Part shown: positions 31,029 to 39,826 of the stretch, one piece after another
Layout of the letters: each line of letters opens with the position of its first letter
Position numbering within the stretch: position 1 is the first letter of the stretch
Assembly: GCF_023707985.1 (NCBI RefSeq)
Contig: NZ_BRCF01000002.1
Coordinates: 193,351-257,350, forward strand
Reading direction: 5' to 3'
Origin: Sporosarcina sp. NCCP-2716
Lineage (GTDB): Bacteria; Bacillota; Bacilli; Bacillales_A; Planococcaceae
DNA: 64,000 nt
Translations under genes and position numbers: made by a program
The notes under the pieces: model-generated
The model's database searches: none
The model's input: only the letters and a program-made list of their open reading frames with translations
Told to the model about the DNA's origin: nothing

Positions 31029-32228
31029 TCAGCCGAGGTTGGAAAAACGCCAGTACTGGAACGCCGTCACTTCCGTCATGAACGCCAAGCCTTCACTGCG
31101 GCTCTGATGAATCGGGATCCAGCGGCTGCCTTTCCCTTTAGTAATGTAAATTTCGTGATCCGGCGATTGGTCGTGATAGCCGGTGAGATCACACGTGCCG
31201 TTCTCCCGGAAGACCGCTTGTACTTCGTAATTAATGTCCGGGGCGGTCGTCAGCGGGTTGCCGACTGCGTGTTCGAGGAAGAACCCGGTCTCCCCTTTGC
31301 CGTGGTCGAGCTGCTTCATGACGATGCCCTCGTCGGAAGCGGTGTCCCGTTCACGGATTTTCTTATCAAGTCCGTACGCCACACTCTCCCCGACGTCCTT
31401 CTTGAAGGTAAGCGGGGAACCCGGCCGGCTGTAGTCCACGTCGATATCGACAGAGGTGCGGTACGCAGCGGATTCCGGGTCGAAGTGACGGTTATCCCCT
31501 TTGAAATAACGGTTCGGCGACAGGACATTCGGGTTTTCCAGAATGTCGTCCTCAAGGAAAGTTTTGTAGCGGAAATGCCAATGGGTGACCGGCATCGGCG
31601 TCGGTGTATCTTCGACTGGTTTCAGAAGATCATGAACGCTGCCGATCGACTTCATCATCGTGAAGCCTTCGACGGACGCTTTCTTTTCCGTCGTTTTCGG
31701 ATAGAAGATCCCGAACACTTTTGCGATGACCGATTTGGCCGTGTTGAACGTTTCCTCGGACTCGGCGATCGGCCGTTCACAGTAGATCGAATACGTGAGC
31801 GGCTCGTCGGCAGGGAAATCCCTGTCGATGAACCGGTTCGCCCCGACCTGCGCCAGCTCCTCCCCGTTACGGTAGATCGTATACTGGTCAACATCCTTCA
31901 TGCGCTCCCAGGACAGCGCCACTTGGGATTTCGCGACAATTGTCGTCATGACGAGGGACTGAAGCGGATTGTCCGCATTCTTCTCCATCGACAACGGCGT
32001 CGTCTGCATGACGATGACGTCTTTGGTCATCCCTTCCTGCTGGCGCTCGATCGTATACTTATAAAGCTTTCCCGGTGTGAAGTCCGTGTCCTGGAAGTCC
32101 GTCGACGTCCCTTCGTAAACATGCTCTCCGTCCTTGTATACATGATACGTACCGCCCGTATCCTCCCAATCGAAAGCGATACGGCCGATTTCGTGCGTCA
32201 CAGATGTGATTTCAAACCGCTGCGGCAT
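31029..32228 (-). CDS. DUF3238-like hypothetical protein with fibronectin-III-like N-terminus
   Basis: 399 residues without signal peptide or membrane segment. Residues ~1-175 look like two fibronectin-type-III-like beta modules (IAFDWEDTGGTYHVYKDG; VALSWERMKDVDQYTIYRNG). The C-terminal half (THWHFRYKTFLEDD, YFKGDNRHFDP, YEVQAVFRENGTCDLTGYHDQ) resembles the Bacillus DUF3238 family, by memory. No catalytic motif is evident. The ATG at 32228 (MPQRFEITS) has AAAGGAGG at 8 bases; an ATG two codons upstream is too close to it. Single gene, divergent from the thiamine operon. Confidence 0.7.
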   Translation of the reverse strand: MPQRFEITSVTHEIGRIAFDWEDTGGTYHVYKDGEHVYEGTSTDFQDTDFTPGKLYKYTIERQQEGMTKDVIVMQTTPLSMEKNADNPLQSLVMTTIVAKSQVALSWERMKDVDQYTIYRNGEELAQVGANRFIDRDFPADEPLTYSIYCERPIAESEETFNTAKSVIAKVFGIFYPKTTEKKASVEGFTMMKSIGSVHDLLKPVEDTPTPMPVTHWHFRYKTFLEDDILENPNVLSPNRYFKGDNRHFDPESAAYRTSVDIDVDYSRPGSPLTFKKDVGESVAYGLDKKIRERDTASDEGIVMKQLDHGKGETGFFLEHAVGNPLTTAPDINYEVQAVFRENGTCDLTGYHDQSPDHEIYITKGKGSRWIPIHQSRSEGLAFMTEVTAFQYWRFSNLG

Positions 32229-32271
32229 CTGCATGGCCTCCTTTAGACGTGATATTAGTATTTTGCCCTTC

Positions 32272-32299
32272 TTGCCAATAATTGAAACTATGTTATAGT
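32272..32299 (+). promoter_or_regulatory. Promoter of the thiamine salvage operon
   Basis: TTGCCA (32272-32277), 16-bp spacer, TATAGT (32294-32299), just upstream of the TPP aptamer. Confidence 0.75.
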
Positions 32300-32323
32300 G
32301 GGGATGAAAACTGAATACGATTG

Positions 32324-32520
32324 CCCACTGGGGGAGTCTTTGCAAAAGACTGAGACGCGTATGGATATGCGGACCCTTGGAACCTGATCTGGCTCATACC
32401 AGCGGAGGGAAGTGGATCGCAACCAGGATACTTTTCTGTATGCTTTGTCAGTATTACCAATCCTAACCGCGAACCGTCCTTTTTCGGCTGCTGAGCCGTC
32501 AGGGGGCGGTTTTTTCAGTT
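32324..32520 (+). promoter_or_regulatory. TPP riboswitch (THI element) with terminator
   Basis: Closing helix CCACT/AGTGG (32325-32329 with 32411-32415). The thi-box is clear: GACTGAGACGCG, ACCCTTGGAACCTGATCTGG and CATACCAGCGGAGGGAAG. A terminator follows (AACCGTCC...GGGGCGGTT then TTTTTT, about 32471-32516). Thiamine pyrophosphate would stop transcription of tenA-thiMDEW. Confidence 0.96.
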
Positions 32521-32544
32521 GACTGAGGAAAGGTGAGGAGATCA

Positions 32545-33231
32545 TTGACATTTTGTGAAGAAGTACGCCGTATGTGTGATCCGATTTGGGAGGAGAGTTT
32601 TAACCATCCGTTCATCCAGCAGCTGGCAGCGGGGACTTTGCCGGAGGAGGTATTCCGCCACTACGTACTGCAGGATTCGTATTACTTGAAGCACTTTGCG
32701 AAGGTCCATGCAATCGCAGCGGTCCAGGCCAATGACTTGCGGACGACGCAGGCGTTTGCGAAACACGCTGAAGAGACATGCGGCGCGGAGATTTCCCTGC
32801 ATGAAGGATTCTTCGAGCTTCTCGGGATTACACAGGAAGACCTGGATGCGTTCGAGCCGGCGCCGACGGCCTACGCATATACATCCCACTTATACCGGAC
32901 CGCCATGACCGGGGATCTGGCAGATACGTTAGCAGCCCTGCTGCCTTGCTACTGGCTGTATTATGAAATCGGCGAACGGCTGAAGCATGCAACGCCAAAT
33001 CATCCTGTCTATGACAAATGGGTCGCCACTTACGGTTCGGAATGGTTCGAGCTTGCTACGATAGAACAGATCGACCGCATGAACGGGCTTGCCGATCACC
33101 TGCCGGAAGAACGGCGCATGGAACTGGCTGCCCATTTCGAGAAAAGCAGCCACTATGAAACCCGTTTCTGGGAAATGGCTTGGAATCTACAAGAGTGGTC
33201 CCCGCTCAATAAAACCGGAGCATTCTCGTGA
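32545..33231 (+). CDS. tenA: Aminopyrimidine aminohydrolase TenA
   Basis: 228 residues. TenA hydrolyses the amino group of aminomethylpyrimidine thiamine breakdown products, returning HMP. Nucleophile Cys135 sits in LLPCYWLYYEIG, the same number as in B. subtilis TenA; conserved Asp and Tyr residues are in FRHYVLQDSYYLKHF. The start is a TTG at 32545 with GAGGAG upstream; a GTG at 32533 overlaps the ribosome site. First gene under the TPP riboswitch, 4-nt overlap with thiM. Confidence 0.94.
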   Translation: MTFCEEVRRMCDPIWEESFNHPFIQQLAAGTLPEEVFRHYVLQDSYYLKHFAKVHAIAAVQANDLRTTQAFAKHAEETCGAEISLHEGFFELLGITQEDLDAFEPAPTAYAYTSHLYRTAMTGDLADTLAALLPCYWLYYEIGERLKHATPNHPVYDKWVATYGSEWFELATIEQIDRMNGLADHLPEERRMELAAHFEKSSHYETRFWEMAWNLQEWSPLNKTGAFS

Positions 33232-34037
33232 TGCATGCGGCAAAACGTCTTGCTGAAGTTCGGCGTACTGCACCGCTCGTTCATTGCATGACCAATATCG
33301 TAGCCGCAAATTTACAGGCGAACGGACTGCTGGCACTCGGCGCGTCCCCTGTCATGGCGGACGGAATGGAAGAGGCAGGCGAGATTGCCGCACTCGCATC
33401 CTGCACCGTACTGAATATCGGAACACCGGATGCCAGGAAGATCGAAGCGATGATCGCTGCAGGAAAGAGCGCGCGGGCGGCAGGCCATCCGCTCATTCTG
33501 GACCCGGTCGGCGCAGGGGCGACCCGTTTCCGGAAGCAGTCTGCAGAGCGGCTCCTCCGTGAGCTCGATGTATCCCTGGTCCGAGGAAATGCTGGTGAAA
33601 TCGCGGCTATCGCAGGAATCGATTGGAAAGCCAAAGGGGTCGATGCAGGCAGCGGGAACGCGGACATTGCAGCGGCGGCCCGGTCTGTGGCGAAGAAATA
33701 CTGCTGCCTGGTTGCCGTTTCAGGCGAAGAGGATATCGTGACCGACGGAACCCATACCATCAGGGTGTCAGGCGGTCACCCGGCGATGACAGGAGTGAGC
33801 GGCACCGGCTGTCTGCTGAGTGCGGTGTGTGCCGCATTCCTGGCAGCCTGTACGGAAACGCCCCTCGAGACGGTCGCAAGCGCCCTTGCATTCTATAAGA
33901 AAGCCGGCGAATCGGCGGCGGCAGCGGCTGAAGGACCCGGAGACTTTCCGATCCAGTTGCTGAATTCGCTGAATCGGCTGGACGGCACAAGCACCGAATA
34001 CCGCCAGTTCACGATGGAAGAGGAGGCTATTTCATGA
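33228..34037 (+). CDS. thiM: Hydroxyethylthiazole kinase
   Basis: 269 residues. ThiM phosphorylates 4-methyl-5-hydroxyethylthiazole (salvage). Typical segments: [28 protein letters not shown] in part, [12 protein letters not shown] and the ATP-site catalytic Cys region [13 protein letters not shown] at 33228 (overlapping the tenA stop, GTGA) has GGAG seven bases upstream; the ATG at 33231 is the alternative. Acts with thiE and the putative thiazole importer thiW in the same operon. Confidence 0.95.
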   Translation: MMHAAKRLAEVRRTAPLVHCMTNIVAANLQANGLLALGASPVMADGMEEAGEIAALASCTVLNIGTPDARKIEAMIAAGKSARAAGHPLILDPVGAGATRFRKQSAERLLRELDVSLVRGNAGEIAAIAGIDWKAKGVDAGSGNADIAAAARSVAKKYCCLVAVSGEEDIVTDGTHTIRVSGGHPAMTGVSGTGCLLSAVCAAFLAACTETPLETVASALAFYKKAGESAAAAAEGPGDFPIQLLNSLNRLDGTSTEYRQFTMEEEAIS

Positions 34038-34873
34038 CATATGTTGCACTGACCATTGCAGGCTCGGACAGCGGAGGCGGTGCCGGTATCCAGGCCGACA
34101 TTAAGACATTCCAGGAACTTGGAGTATTCGGCACGTCCGCCTTGACAGCCATCACTGCCCAAAATACGCAAGGTGTACAGGCCGTCCAGCCTGTAGATGC
34201 GGCAATCGTGCAAGCACAGATAGAGTCCGTGCTGAGCGACTTCCCGGTAACGGCCATCAAGACAGGAATGCTGTTTTCTGCTGAGCTGATCCGTACGGTC
34301 GCACTCGCTTTGCGCAGTGTACCGGAAGTTCCGCTTGTCATCGACCCCGTCATGATTGCGAAGGGAGGCACTTCCCTGCTTCAACAGGAAGCAGTTACAG
34401 CTCTCCGGGAAGAACTTCTCCCGCTGGCCACACTGGTCACACCGAATCTGCCGGAGGCCGAGGTGCTGACAGGGATGACGATCGACTCTCCGTCTGACAT
34501 GGAAGCGGCCGCGGAGAAGTTGCTGAAGACCGGCACGTCCACCGTCTTATTGAAAGGCGGTCATCGTGGAGACGTGCCCTATGCAGAAGACCTGTTCCTG
34601 TCGTCCGACGGCCAATCCTTCTGCCTGCGGTCGGAACGGGTCCGAACGGCGGACACCCATGGTACGGGCTGCACGTTTGCCGCCGCGATCACCGCAGAAT
34701 TAGCAAAGGGACGCAGTATGACAGAAGCCGCAGTGACAGCAAAGCATTTCATTCAGCGGGCGATCGAAGATTCCCTCCGGCTTGGCAGCGGACACGGGCC
34801 AACCAATCACGCGGCTTACCGGATCCATGGCAATCTGCGGGAACAGGAGGTGGAAGTCATTGGAAAGTATTGA
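34034..34873 (+). CDS. thiD: Hydroxymethylpyrimidine / HMP-phosphate kinase
   Basis: 279 residues, ribokinase-like. [20 protein letters not shown] is the substrate-binding N-terminus; [11 protein letters not shown] and the anion-hole/catalytic Asp region [13 protein letters not shown] are intact. It makes HMP-pyrophosphate for ThiE from HMP, including HMP released by TenA. ATGA overlap with thiM. Confidence 0.96.
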   Translation: MTYVALTIAGSDSGGGAGIQADIKTFQELGVFGTSALTAITAQNTQGVQAVQPVDAAIVQAQIESVLSDFPVTAIKTGMLFSAELIRTVALALRSVPEVPLVIDPVMIAKGGTSLLQQEAVTALREELLPLATLVTPNLPEAEVLTGMTIDSPSDMEAAAEKLLKTGTSTVLLKGGHRGDVPYAEDLFLSSDGQSFCLRSERVRTADTHGTGCTFAAAITAELAKGRSMTEAAVTAKHFIQRAIEDSLRLGSGHGPTNHAAYRIHGNLREQEVEVIGKY

Positions 34874-35516
34874 CCTTGGTCTGTATTTCATCATGGGGAC
34901 AAAAGACGTTCGCTCCGGCAATCCGCTGGCCGTGCTGGAATCTGCACTGCGTGGGGGTGCCACCCTTTTTCAGCTGCGGGAAAAAGGGCCCGGTGCATTG
35001 GAAGGAGAAGAGAAGTTCGCCTTTGCGAAAAGCTGTCAGCGGCTGTGTCAGGTGTTCGATGTCCCCTTCATCGTAAATGATGATGTGGATCTCGCCCTGG
35101 CTGTGGATGCGGATGGAATCCATGTCGGCCAAGATGACTGGGACGCGGCCAGGGTGCGGAAGAGACTCGGTCCCGACCGGATTCTCGGCGTGTCGGTGCA
35201 TACGGTGGCAGAAGCGGAAGCTGCTATCGCAGCAGGCGCCAATTACGTCGGGATGGGGCCGGTCTTCGGGACCCGTTCGAAGCCGAATGCCCGCACTGCG
35301 GCTGGAACTGTCGGCATCCGGGAAGTGGCTGCGCGGTTTCCGGAGCTGCCGATCGTGGCAATAGGCGGCATTACAGCGGGGGCTATGGCCGAAATTTTGG
35401 CGAGCGGCGCACAGGGGGCTGCGGTGATTTCCGCAATCGCCGGTGCGGGAGACGCCGAGCAGGCTGCAGCTGAATTCGTTGCTGCACTCGGCAGACCGGA
35501 GGCGGTCATGCGATGA
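34860..35516 (+). CDS. thiE: Thiamine-phosphate synthase
   Basis: 218 residues, TIM barrel. ThiE joins HMP-PP and HET-P to thiamine phosphate. FQLREKGPG, FIVNDDVDLALAVDADGIHVGQDD, GPVFGTRSKPNA and VAIGGI are the phosphate and pyrophosphate-binding loops. The start is a TTG at 34860 with AGGAGGTGG eight bases upstream, overlapping the end of thiD by 14 nt; the longer open frame is not supported. Confidence 0.95.
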   Translation: MESIDLGLYFIMGTKDVRSGNPLAVLESALRGGATLFQLREKGPGALEGEEKFAFAKSCQRLCQVFDVPFIVNDDVDLALAVDADGIHVGQDDWDAARVRKRLGPDRILGVSVHTVAEAEAAIAAGANYVGMGPVFGTRSKPNARTAAGTVGIREVAARFPELPIVAIGGITAGAMAEILASGAQGAAVISAIAGAGDAEQAAAEFVAALGRPEAVMR

Positions 35517-36007
35517 ATGTAAAAAAGCTGTCGATCATGGCGCTGTTCGCTGCCCTGGCCGTTGCAGGTTCGGTATTTGTTTCGTTCCCTGCAGGAATTG
35601 CGCGGGCCTATCCGATCCAGCACGCCGTCAATGTAGCCGCGGCTGTACTGTTGGGTCCGGTTCCTGCCGTGCTCATTGCTTTTGTGGCAGCTGTCGTGCG
35701 TATTTTGACTGGTACCGGCTCCCTTCTTGCGCTTCCGGGAAGTATGATCGGCGCGGCACTCGCCGGGTTGCTCTATGCCCGGGTGAACAAGATAGGGGTG
35801 GCTGTTATGGGTGAGATGATCGGCTCGGGGCTGATCGCTTCGCTGGTGGCCGTTCCTTATGCGGCGGTGCTTATGGGAACATCGGTCGGAGCATTCTTTT
35901 TCATGCCGCCTTTTCTTGTCTCCAGCGTGAGCGGGGCACTGCTCGGCGGATTCCTCGCCGCTCGGCTGCAGGGGCTGCCGGTCGGTCGTCGGCTGAAAGC
36001 GCTATGA
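35513..36007 (+). CDS. thiW: ThiW-type ECF S component (putative thiazole transporter)
   Basis: 164 residues, five to six hydrophobic segments. The sequence (SFPAGIARAYPIQHAVNVAAAVLLG; LTGTGSLLALPGSMIGAALAG) matches the ThiW family, predicted S subunit importing hydroxyethylthiazole with the shared ECF energising module. Position after thiM-thiD-thiE under a TPP riboswitch supports this. ATGA overlap with thiE. Transport substrate is established only by genome context in this family. Confidence 0.87.
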   Translation: MNVKKLSIMALFAALAVAGSVFVSFPAGIARAYPIQHAVNVAAAVLLGPVPAVLIAFVAAVVRILTGTGSLLALPGSMIGAALAGLLYARVNKIGVAVMGEMIGSGLIASLVAVPYAAVLMGTSVGAFFFMPPFLVSSVSGALLGGFLAARLQGLPVGRRLKAL

Positions 36008-36030
36008 ACGGCAGGCGGTTGGTGGGGAGC

Positions 36031-36171
36031 GGTTTTATGTTTTATGAGCGTTTTCTCGGGTTTATGAGCGCTTTTCCGCGATTTATGAGCGGTTTTCGTG
36101 ATTTATGAGCGCTTTTCCGGTTTTATGAGCGTTTTTCGTGATTTATGAGCGTTTTCCGCGATTTATGAGCG
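36031..36171. repeat. Array of seven TTTATGAGCG repeats, 20-bp period
   Basis: Unit starts at 36041, 36061, 36082, 36102, 36122, 36142 and 36162, i.e. 20 bp with one step of 21. Each unit is TTTATGAGCG followed by a T-rich half such as CTTTTCCGCGA or GTTTTCGTGA; a degenerate half-unit precedes at 36031. It lies between thiW and the convergent histidine-phosphatase gene, with no open frame supported. Complement reads CGCTCATAAA. Function unknown. Confidence 0.9.
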
Positions 36172-36189
36172 CTACCCACCGGAAGGGAC

Positions 36190-36216
36190 CAAAAAACCCA
36201 GGCAGCTGCCCGGGTC
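36190..36216 (-). terminator. Terminator after the histidine-phosphatase-like gene
   Basis: Minus-strand hairpin ACCC-G-GGCAGCTGCC-T-GGGT (36196-36215) followed by TTTTTT. Confidence 0.8.
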
Positions 36217-36220
36217 GGTG

Positions 36221-36763
36221 TCAGGAATGGTTCATGAGATGAGTGATCGTACCGGCGTCACCGCGGATGCGAAGTTCGTACAGATCGGGATGCTGCACCG
36301 CCTGCCATTCTTCGAAGCCGATCCGTTCATCGAAACAGCGCATGAGCAGGACGAGCAGCAGGCTGTGGGTTACGATGACCGTCCTGCTTGCTTCCGGCAG
36401 TTCCTGGATCACTTCGCAGGACCGCTGCATGGCATCATGGGAAGACTCCCCGTCCTGGTAAGCCAGATTCAGGTCGAGGAACGTGTCTTCCACTTTCAGC
36501 AGCCAATCATCGAACACTCGGGAGCTCATCTGGCGCTCGGCGAGACGGCTGTCCTCTTCGATATGGATTCCGAGTTTGTCCCCGATGGCACCGGCCGTCT
36601 GACGGGCGCGCAGCAGCGGACTAGTAATAATGCGTTCGACGGAATAGGATTCCAGCAATTCACCGAGCTCATCGGCATGGACAATGCCGGCTGCTGACAG
36701 TTCGTCGTGCGGAGCCGAACCTTCCGCTTCCCCGTGGTTCACTAAGTAGATGACTTTCTCCAT
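36221..36763 (-). CDS. Histidine-phosphatase-like protein with Asn replacing the motif Arg
   Basis: 180 residues, phosphoglycerate mutase/SixA-like fold. The phosphoacceptor His10 is present, but the RHG motif reads LVNHGEAEG: Asn9 replaces the phosphate-binding Arg (codon AAC). Other active-site residues remain: Arg in TSPLLRARQTA, Glu in LAERQMSSR and the second His in VIVTHSLLL. Substrate unknown; activity may be reduced or altered. It has its own terminator; the preceding gene on this strand also terminates, so it is probably monocistronic. Confidence 0.85.
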   Translation of the reverse strand: MEKVIYLVNHGEAEGSAPHDELSAAGIVHADELGELLESYSVERIITSPLLRARQTAGAIGDKLGIHIEEDSRLAERQMSSRVFDDWLLKVEDTFLDLNLAYQDGESSHDAMQRSCEVIQELPEASRTVIVTHSLLLVLLMRCFDERIGFEEWQAVQHPDLYELRIRGDAGTITHLMNHS

Positions 36764-36804
36764 TGAATGACCTCCTTCTTTGTCAATTCCTTACTTCATC
36801 CGAT

Positions 36805-36842
36805 TGAAAAAAGGCCGTCTGCCTGACGGGCAGCGGCCTGTG
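36805..36842 (-). terminator. Terminator after the DDAH-like gene
   Basis: Minus-strand hairpin AGGCCGCTGCC...GGCAGACGGCCT (about 36809-36839) followed by TTTTTT. Confidence 0.8.
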
Positions 36843-36846
36843 TGTG

Positions 36847-37737
36847 TCAGTCGTTCCGGACGACCGGCATCGAACAGCAGCGGAACGAACCGCCTGATTT
36901 GATGATCTCCGAGAAATCGACTTCGATCACGTCGAATCCTTTTTGCCGCATAGCTGCATTCACTTCCGGGTTTTGCGGCAGGCTGAACAGCCGGCCTTCC
37001 CCGATGGACAGCACGTTGGTGCCCATGGAGAACTGCTCGCTTTCAGTCACTTCGATCAGATCGTAGAGGGCCTCCAGTTTCTTGCGTGTCACTTCGTCGA
37101 AAGCACTGGGGAAGTAGAGTCCTGTCTCCGGTGAAAGGACATTGAAGACGCAGTCCAGATGCAAATACTTTTCGTTGAATGGCACCCGGATCACTTCATG
37201 ATCGGGAAGGCTCTGCTCCAGCTGCTGGACGGCTTCCTCGCTCGTCCGGCTGCTGATGCCGACAAACACGCGGTTCCGGTCAACGATGACATCCCCGCCT
37301 TCCACCCGGCTCTCCGATACGCGGAACGGGATGTTCTCCTGCAGAAGCCAGTTCTGCAGGGCGGCTTCCTCGCCTTTCCGGATGTCACTGGCCATTTCCG
37401 CCAGAAACAGCCGATCACCGACTGTGAAGCCGATATCGCGGGTGAAGACTTGCTCCGGAAAGCGCTCGGAAGATGGGAGTTTCACCACTTCGACGTTGTT
37501 TTCGCGCAGTTTCCTCTCGAACTCCTCGTGTTGTTCCATCGCTTTGGAGCGGTCTATATTTTCATCCTTATATTGCTTCTGTACGTCGTTGATGACGTCC
37601 TCGATTGCCATGTATTTCGGTTCACAGAGGACGACACGCCGCAGCGTATCGTATTCTGTCCGACACTGAGCCTCTGGTATGACGGTACGGGGGGCTTCGT
37701 TCTGCTGTTCTGCTGTTTTAGTAACAGGGGAATTCAT
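36847..37737 (-). CDS. Dimethylarginine dimethylaminohydrolase / amidinotransferase-family protein
   Basis: 296 residues, guanidino-modifying superfamily. The conserved acidic N-terminal motif FTRDIGF, the catalytic His in KYLHLDCVFNV, EGGDVIVDRNRVFVG and the C-terminal nucleophile Cys in GGSFRCCSMP are visible. The closest familiar type is YkgA/DDAH, which hydrolyses Nω-methylated arginines to citrulline, but arginine deiminase-like or other guanidine substrates are possible. The ATG at 37737 has GGAGG upstream and a good promoter further up. Confidence 0.85.
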   Translation of the reverse strand: MNSPVTKTAEQQNEAPRTVIPEAQCRTEYDTLRRVVLCEPKYMAIEDVINDVQKQYKDENIDRSKAMEQHEEFERKLRENNVEVVKLPSSERFPEQVFTRDIGFTVGDRLFLAEMASDIRKGEEAALQNWLLQENIPFRVSESRVEGGDVIVDRNRVFVGISSRTSEEAVQQLEQSLPDHEVIRVPFNEKYLHLDCVFNVLSPETGLYFPSAFDEVTRKKLEALYDLIEVTESEQFSMGTNVLSIGEGRLFSLPQNPEVNAAMRQKGFDVIEVDFSEIIKSGGSFRCCSMPVVRND

Positions 37738-37779
37738 AGTTGTTCATCCTCCAGATTGGATTTGTAACGATCGTGTCTG

Positions 37780-37808
37780 TATATATTCCCCTGATCGCTG
37801 TCCGTCAA
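37780..37808 (-). promoter_or_regulatory. Promoter of the DDAH-like gene
   Basis: TTGACG (37803-37808), 17-bp spacer, TATATA (37780-37785) on the minus strand, 43 bp before the start codon. Confidence 0.75.
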
Positions 37809-37849
37809 ACTGGATGCCTCAAATTCCCACTTGTCGATTAACTCGCAGT

Positions 37850-39190
37850 TCACTCGCTTTTTGTCGATTTCCCGGGAAATAACTCGACGGATTCCCCTTC
37901 ATCATAGTAAGCTTCCATAACGTCTTCAGGCACCATCCCGCCTCCTGTCGACCAGACGAGATGCCTTGCGTCAGCCGATTGTGCAGCAGGCCGGCCGGCG
38001 CGGATCGTATACAACGGGCCCATCATCCCGGCAAGAGCGGAAGGTTCGGCCATGATCCGTTCGGTGTCCGCAAGCATCCGCAGCAGGCCGAAGAGCGTCC
38101 TGTCCTCCACGGTGAAAACTCCGTCCAGGAGCGGTGCCATGACTTTTCCGACGAACCCGGATGGCCTGCCGACCGCCAGTCCGTCTGCAGCTGTCCGGTT
38201 GTCGAGCCCGACGTCCCGCACGCTGATTGTGTCATGCAGCTTCGTCATCATGCCGAGCAGCATACAGGGGGAGCTGACCGGTTCGGCAAAGTAGCAGCGG
38301 ACCGCATCCCCGTATTGCAGCTTCAGGCCGAATGCAACGCCGCCCGGACCGCCGCCGACACCGCATGGCAAATAGACGAATAGCGGATGGTCTGCGTCGA
38401 TCGGGATCTGCTGCTCAGCGAGCTGGGCAGCGACCCGTTCCCCGGCGACCGCGTAGCCCAAAAAGAGGTCCCTGGAGTTTTCATCATCGACAAAGTGGCA
38501 GGAAGGGTCGTTTTCCGCTTCCGCCCTGCCCTGTTCCACCGCCTTGCTGTAGTCGTCTTCATATTCTTTCACATGGACGCCTTTGCTGCGCAGCAGGTCC
38601 TTCTTCCATTGTTTGGCGTCCGCGGACATATGGACTGTCACGTCGAAGCCGAACTCAGCACTCAGGATGCCGATGCTCAGGCCGAGGTTGCCCGTCGAGC
38701 CGACAGCAATCTTGCGGGAAGCAAAGAGATCCTTGAAGGGCTGGTCTTTGAACTGCACATAACTTCGGGACGGATCGATCAGACCCCGGTCCCCAGCGAG
38801 CGTCTCGGCGACCCGCAACACTTCATGGAACCCTCCTCTTGCCTTGATCGACCCGGATACCGGCAGCGCATTGTCCTGTTTCAGCAGGAGCATGCCGGGA
38901 ATTTCCAGGCGTGCTGAAGAAGCGAGCGTCGCCTGCATGGCTGGTATGGGAGACAGGGGCGATTCGATCAGCCCTCCGCGCCCGGTTGTTTCAGGGAAGA
39001 CATCTGCAAAATACGGCGCAAACCGCCGGAAACGGTCTGATGCTTCTTTGACGTCCTCTTCCGTCAGACCGGATGCCGCCAGCCCTGCTGATGCCGTCTC
39101 CGTGTCCGGATTCACCCACAGCCACTCCTTCCGGTCTGTGATGTGCCGGATGAGCGGGAAGTTTTCCATCCATTCGTTATGTCCGGTCAT
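37850..39190 (-). CDS. dsdA: D-serine ammonia-lyase
   Basis: 446 residues, PLP fold type II. The Schiff-base Lys116 is in SGSIKARGG, the phosphate cradle is CGVGGGPGG, and GSTGNLGLS is the asparagine loop. Length and motifs match DsdA, which deaminates D-serine to pyruvate and ammonia. The ATG at 39190 has GAGGAGG, and this ribosome site overlaps the stop codon of desR 12 bp upstream, so it looks like a fourth gene of the des regulatory unit. No dsdC/dsdX neighbours. A metabolic reason for this linkage is not obvious. Confidence 0.95.
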   Translation of the reverse strand: MTGHNEWMENFPLIRHITDRKEWLWVNPDTETASAGLAASGLTEEDVKEASDRFRRFAPYFADVFPETTGRGGLIESPLSPIPAMQATLASSARLEIPGMLLLKQDNALPVSGSIKARGGFHEVLRVAETLAGDRGLIDPSRSYVQFKDQPFKDLFASRKIAVGSTGNLGLSIGILSAEFGFDVTVHMSADAKQWKKDLLRSKGVHVKEYEDDYSKAVEQGRAEAENDPSCHFVDDENSRDLFLGYAVAGERVAAQLAEQQIPIDADHPLFVYLPCGVGGGPGGVAFGLKLQYGDAVRCYFAEPVSSPCMLLGMMTKLHDTISVRDVGLDNRTAADGLAVGRPSGFVGKVMAPLLDGVFTVEDRTLFGLLRMLADTERIMAEPSALAGMMGPLYTIRAGRPAAQSADARHLVWSTGGGMVPEDVMEAYYDEGESVELFPGKSTKSE

Positions 39191-39202
39191 GTTGTCGCCT
39201 CC

Positions 39203-39820
39203 TCAATGATTTCTGGACCAGCCGTTTTCCTTGAACCGTTTGACCGCTTCTATGCGGCTTCCTGCTGACATTTTGTCTAAAATGATGGAGATGTAGTTCC
39301 GGACGGTGCCGGGTGTCAGGTGGAGTAAGGCGGCGATTTGCTTCGTCGTCCGCCCATCAGCGAGGTGCTCGAGCACTTCGGCTTCGCGTTCGGTCAGGGG
39401 ATTGCAGATTTCAGCATCCTCCCCAAAAGCGATGTCCACGAGTTCCGGCGCATAGATGCGGCGTCCGGCCATGATGGCCCGGATGGAGCTGACGAGTTCT
39501 TCAATCGGACTGTCCTTCAGCAAATAGCCGCGGACCCCCGCCTTCCGCGCCCTTTCGAAGTAGCCGGTGCGGGCGAATGTCGTGAGGATGATGATCTTGC
39601 ATGCATTTCCCTTCAATTCTTCCGCAGCATCCAGACCCGTCTTCACCGGCATTTCGATGTCCATGATGCAGACATCCGGCTCCAGCTGCTGCACTAGCTG
39701 TACCGCTTCCTCACCGTTCCGTGCCTGACCGACGACTTCCATGTCTTCTTCGAGACCGAGGAGTGAGCCGAGCGCTCCGAGAAGCATCCCCTGGTCTTCC
39801 GCTAACACGATTCGTATCAT
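39203..39820 (-). CDS. desR: Response regulator DesR
   Basis: 205 residues, NarL/LuxR type. Receiver with Asp54 in VCIMDIEMPVKTGLDAAEELK, nearly identical in pattern to B. subtilis DesR, including LTTFARTGYFERA and GYLLKDSP. The LuxR-type HTH is at the end (LTEREAEVLEHLADGRTTKQ, TVRNYISIILDKM). Phosphorylated DesR activates des when membrane lipids order in the cold. Six bp after desK; AGGAG precedes the ATG. Confidence 0.95.
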   Translation of the reverse strand: MIRIVLAEDQGMLLGALGSLLGLEEDMEVVGQARNGEEAVQLVQQLEPDVCIMDIEMPVKTGLDAAEELKGNACKIIILTTFARTGYFERARKAGVRGYLLKDSPIEELVSSIRAIMAGRRIYAPELVDIAFGEDAEICNPLTEREAEVLEHLADGRTTKQIAALLHLTPGTVRNYISIILDKMSAGSRIEAVKRFKENGWSRNH

Positions 39821-39826
39821 GCCCCT

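Noticed and set aside
30939..32246. 435-codon plus-strand open frame opposite the DUF3238-like gene
   Set aside because: The minus-strand frame has a good ribosome site and coherent beta-rich protein; the plus frame does not.
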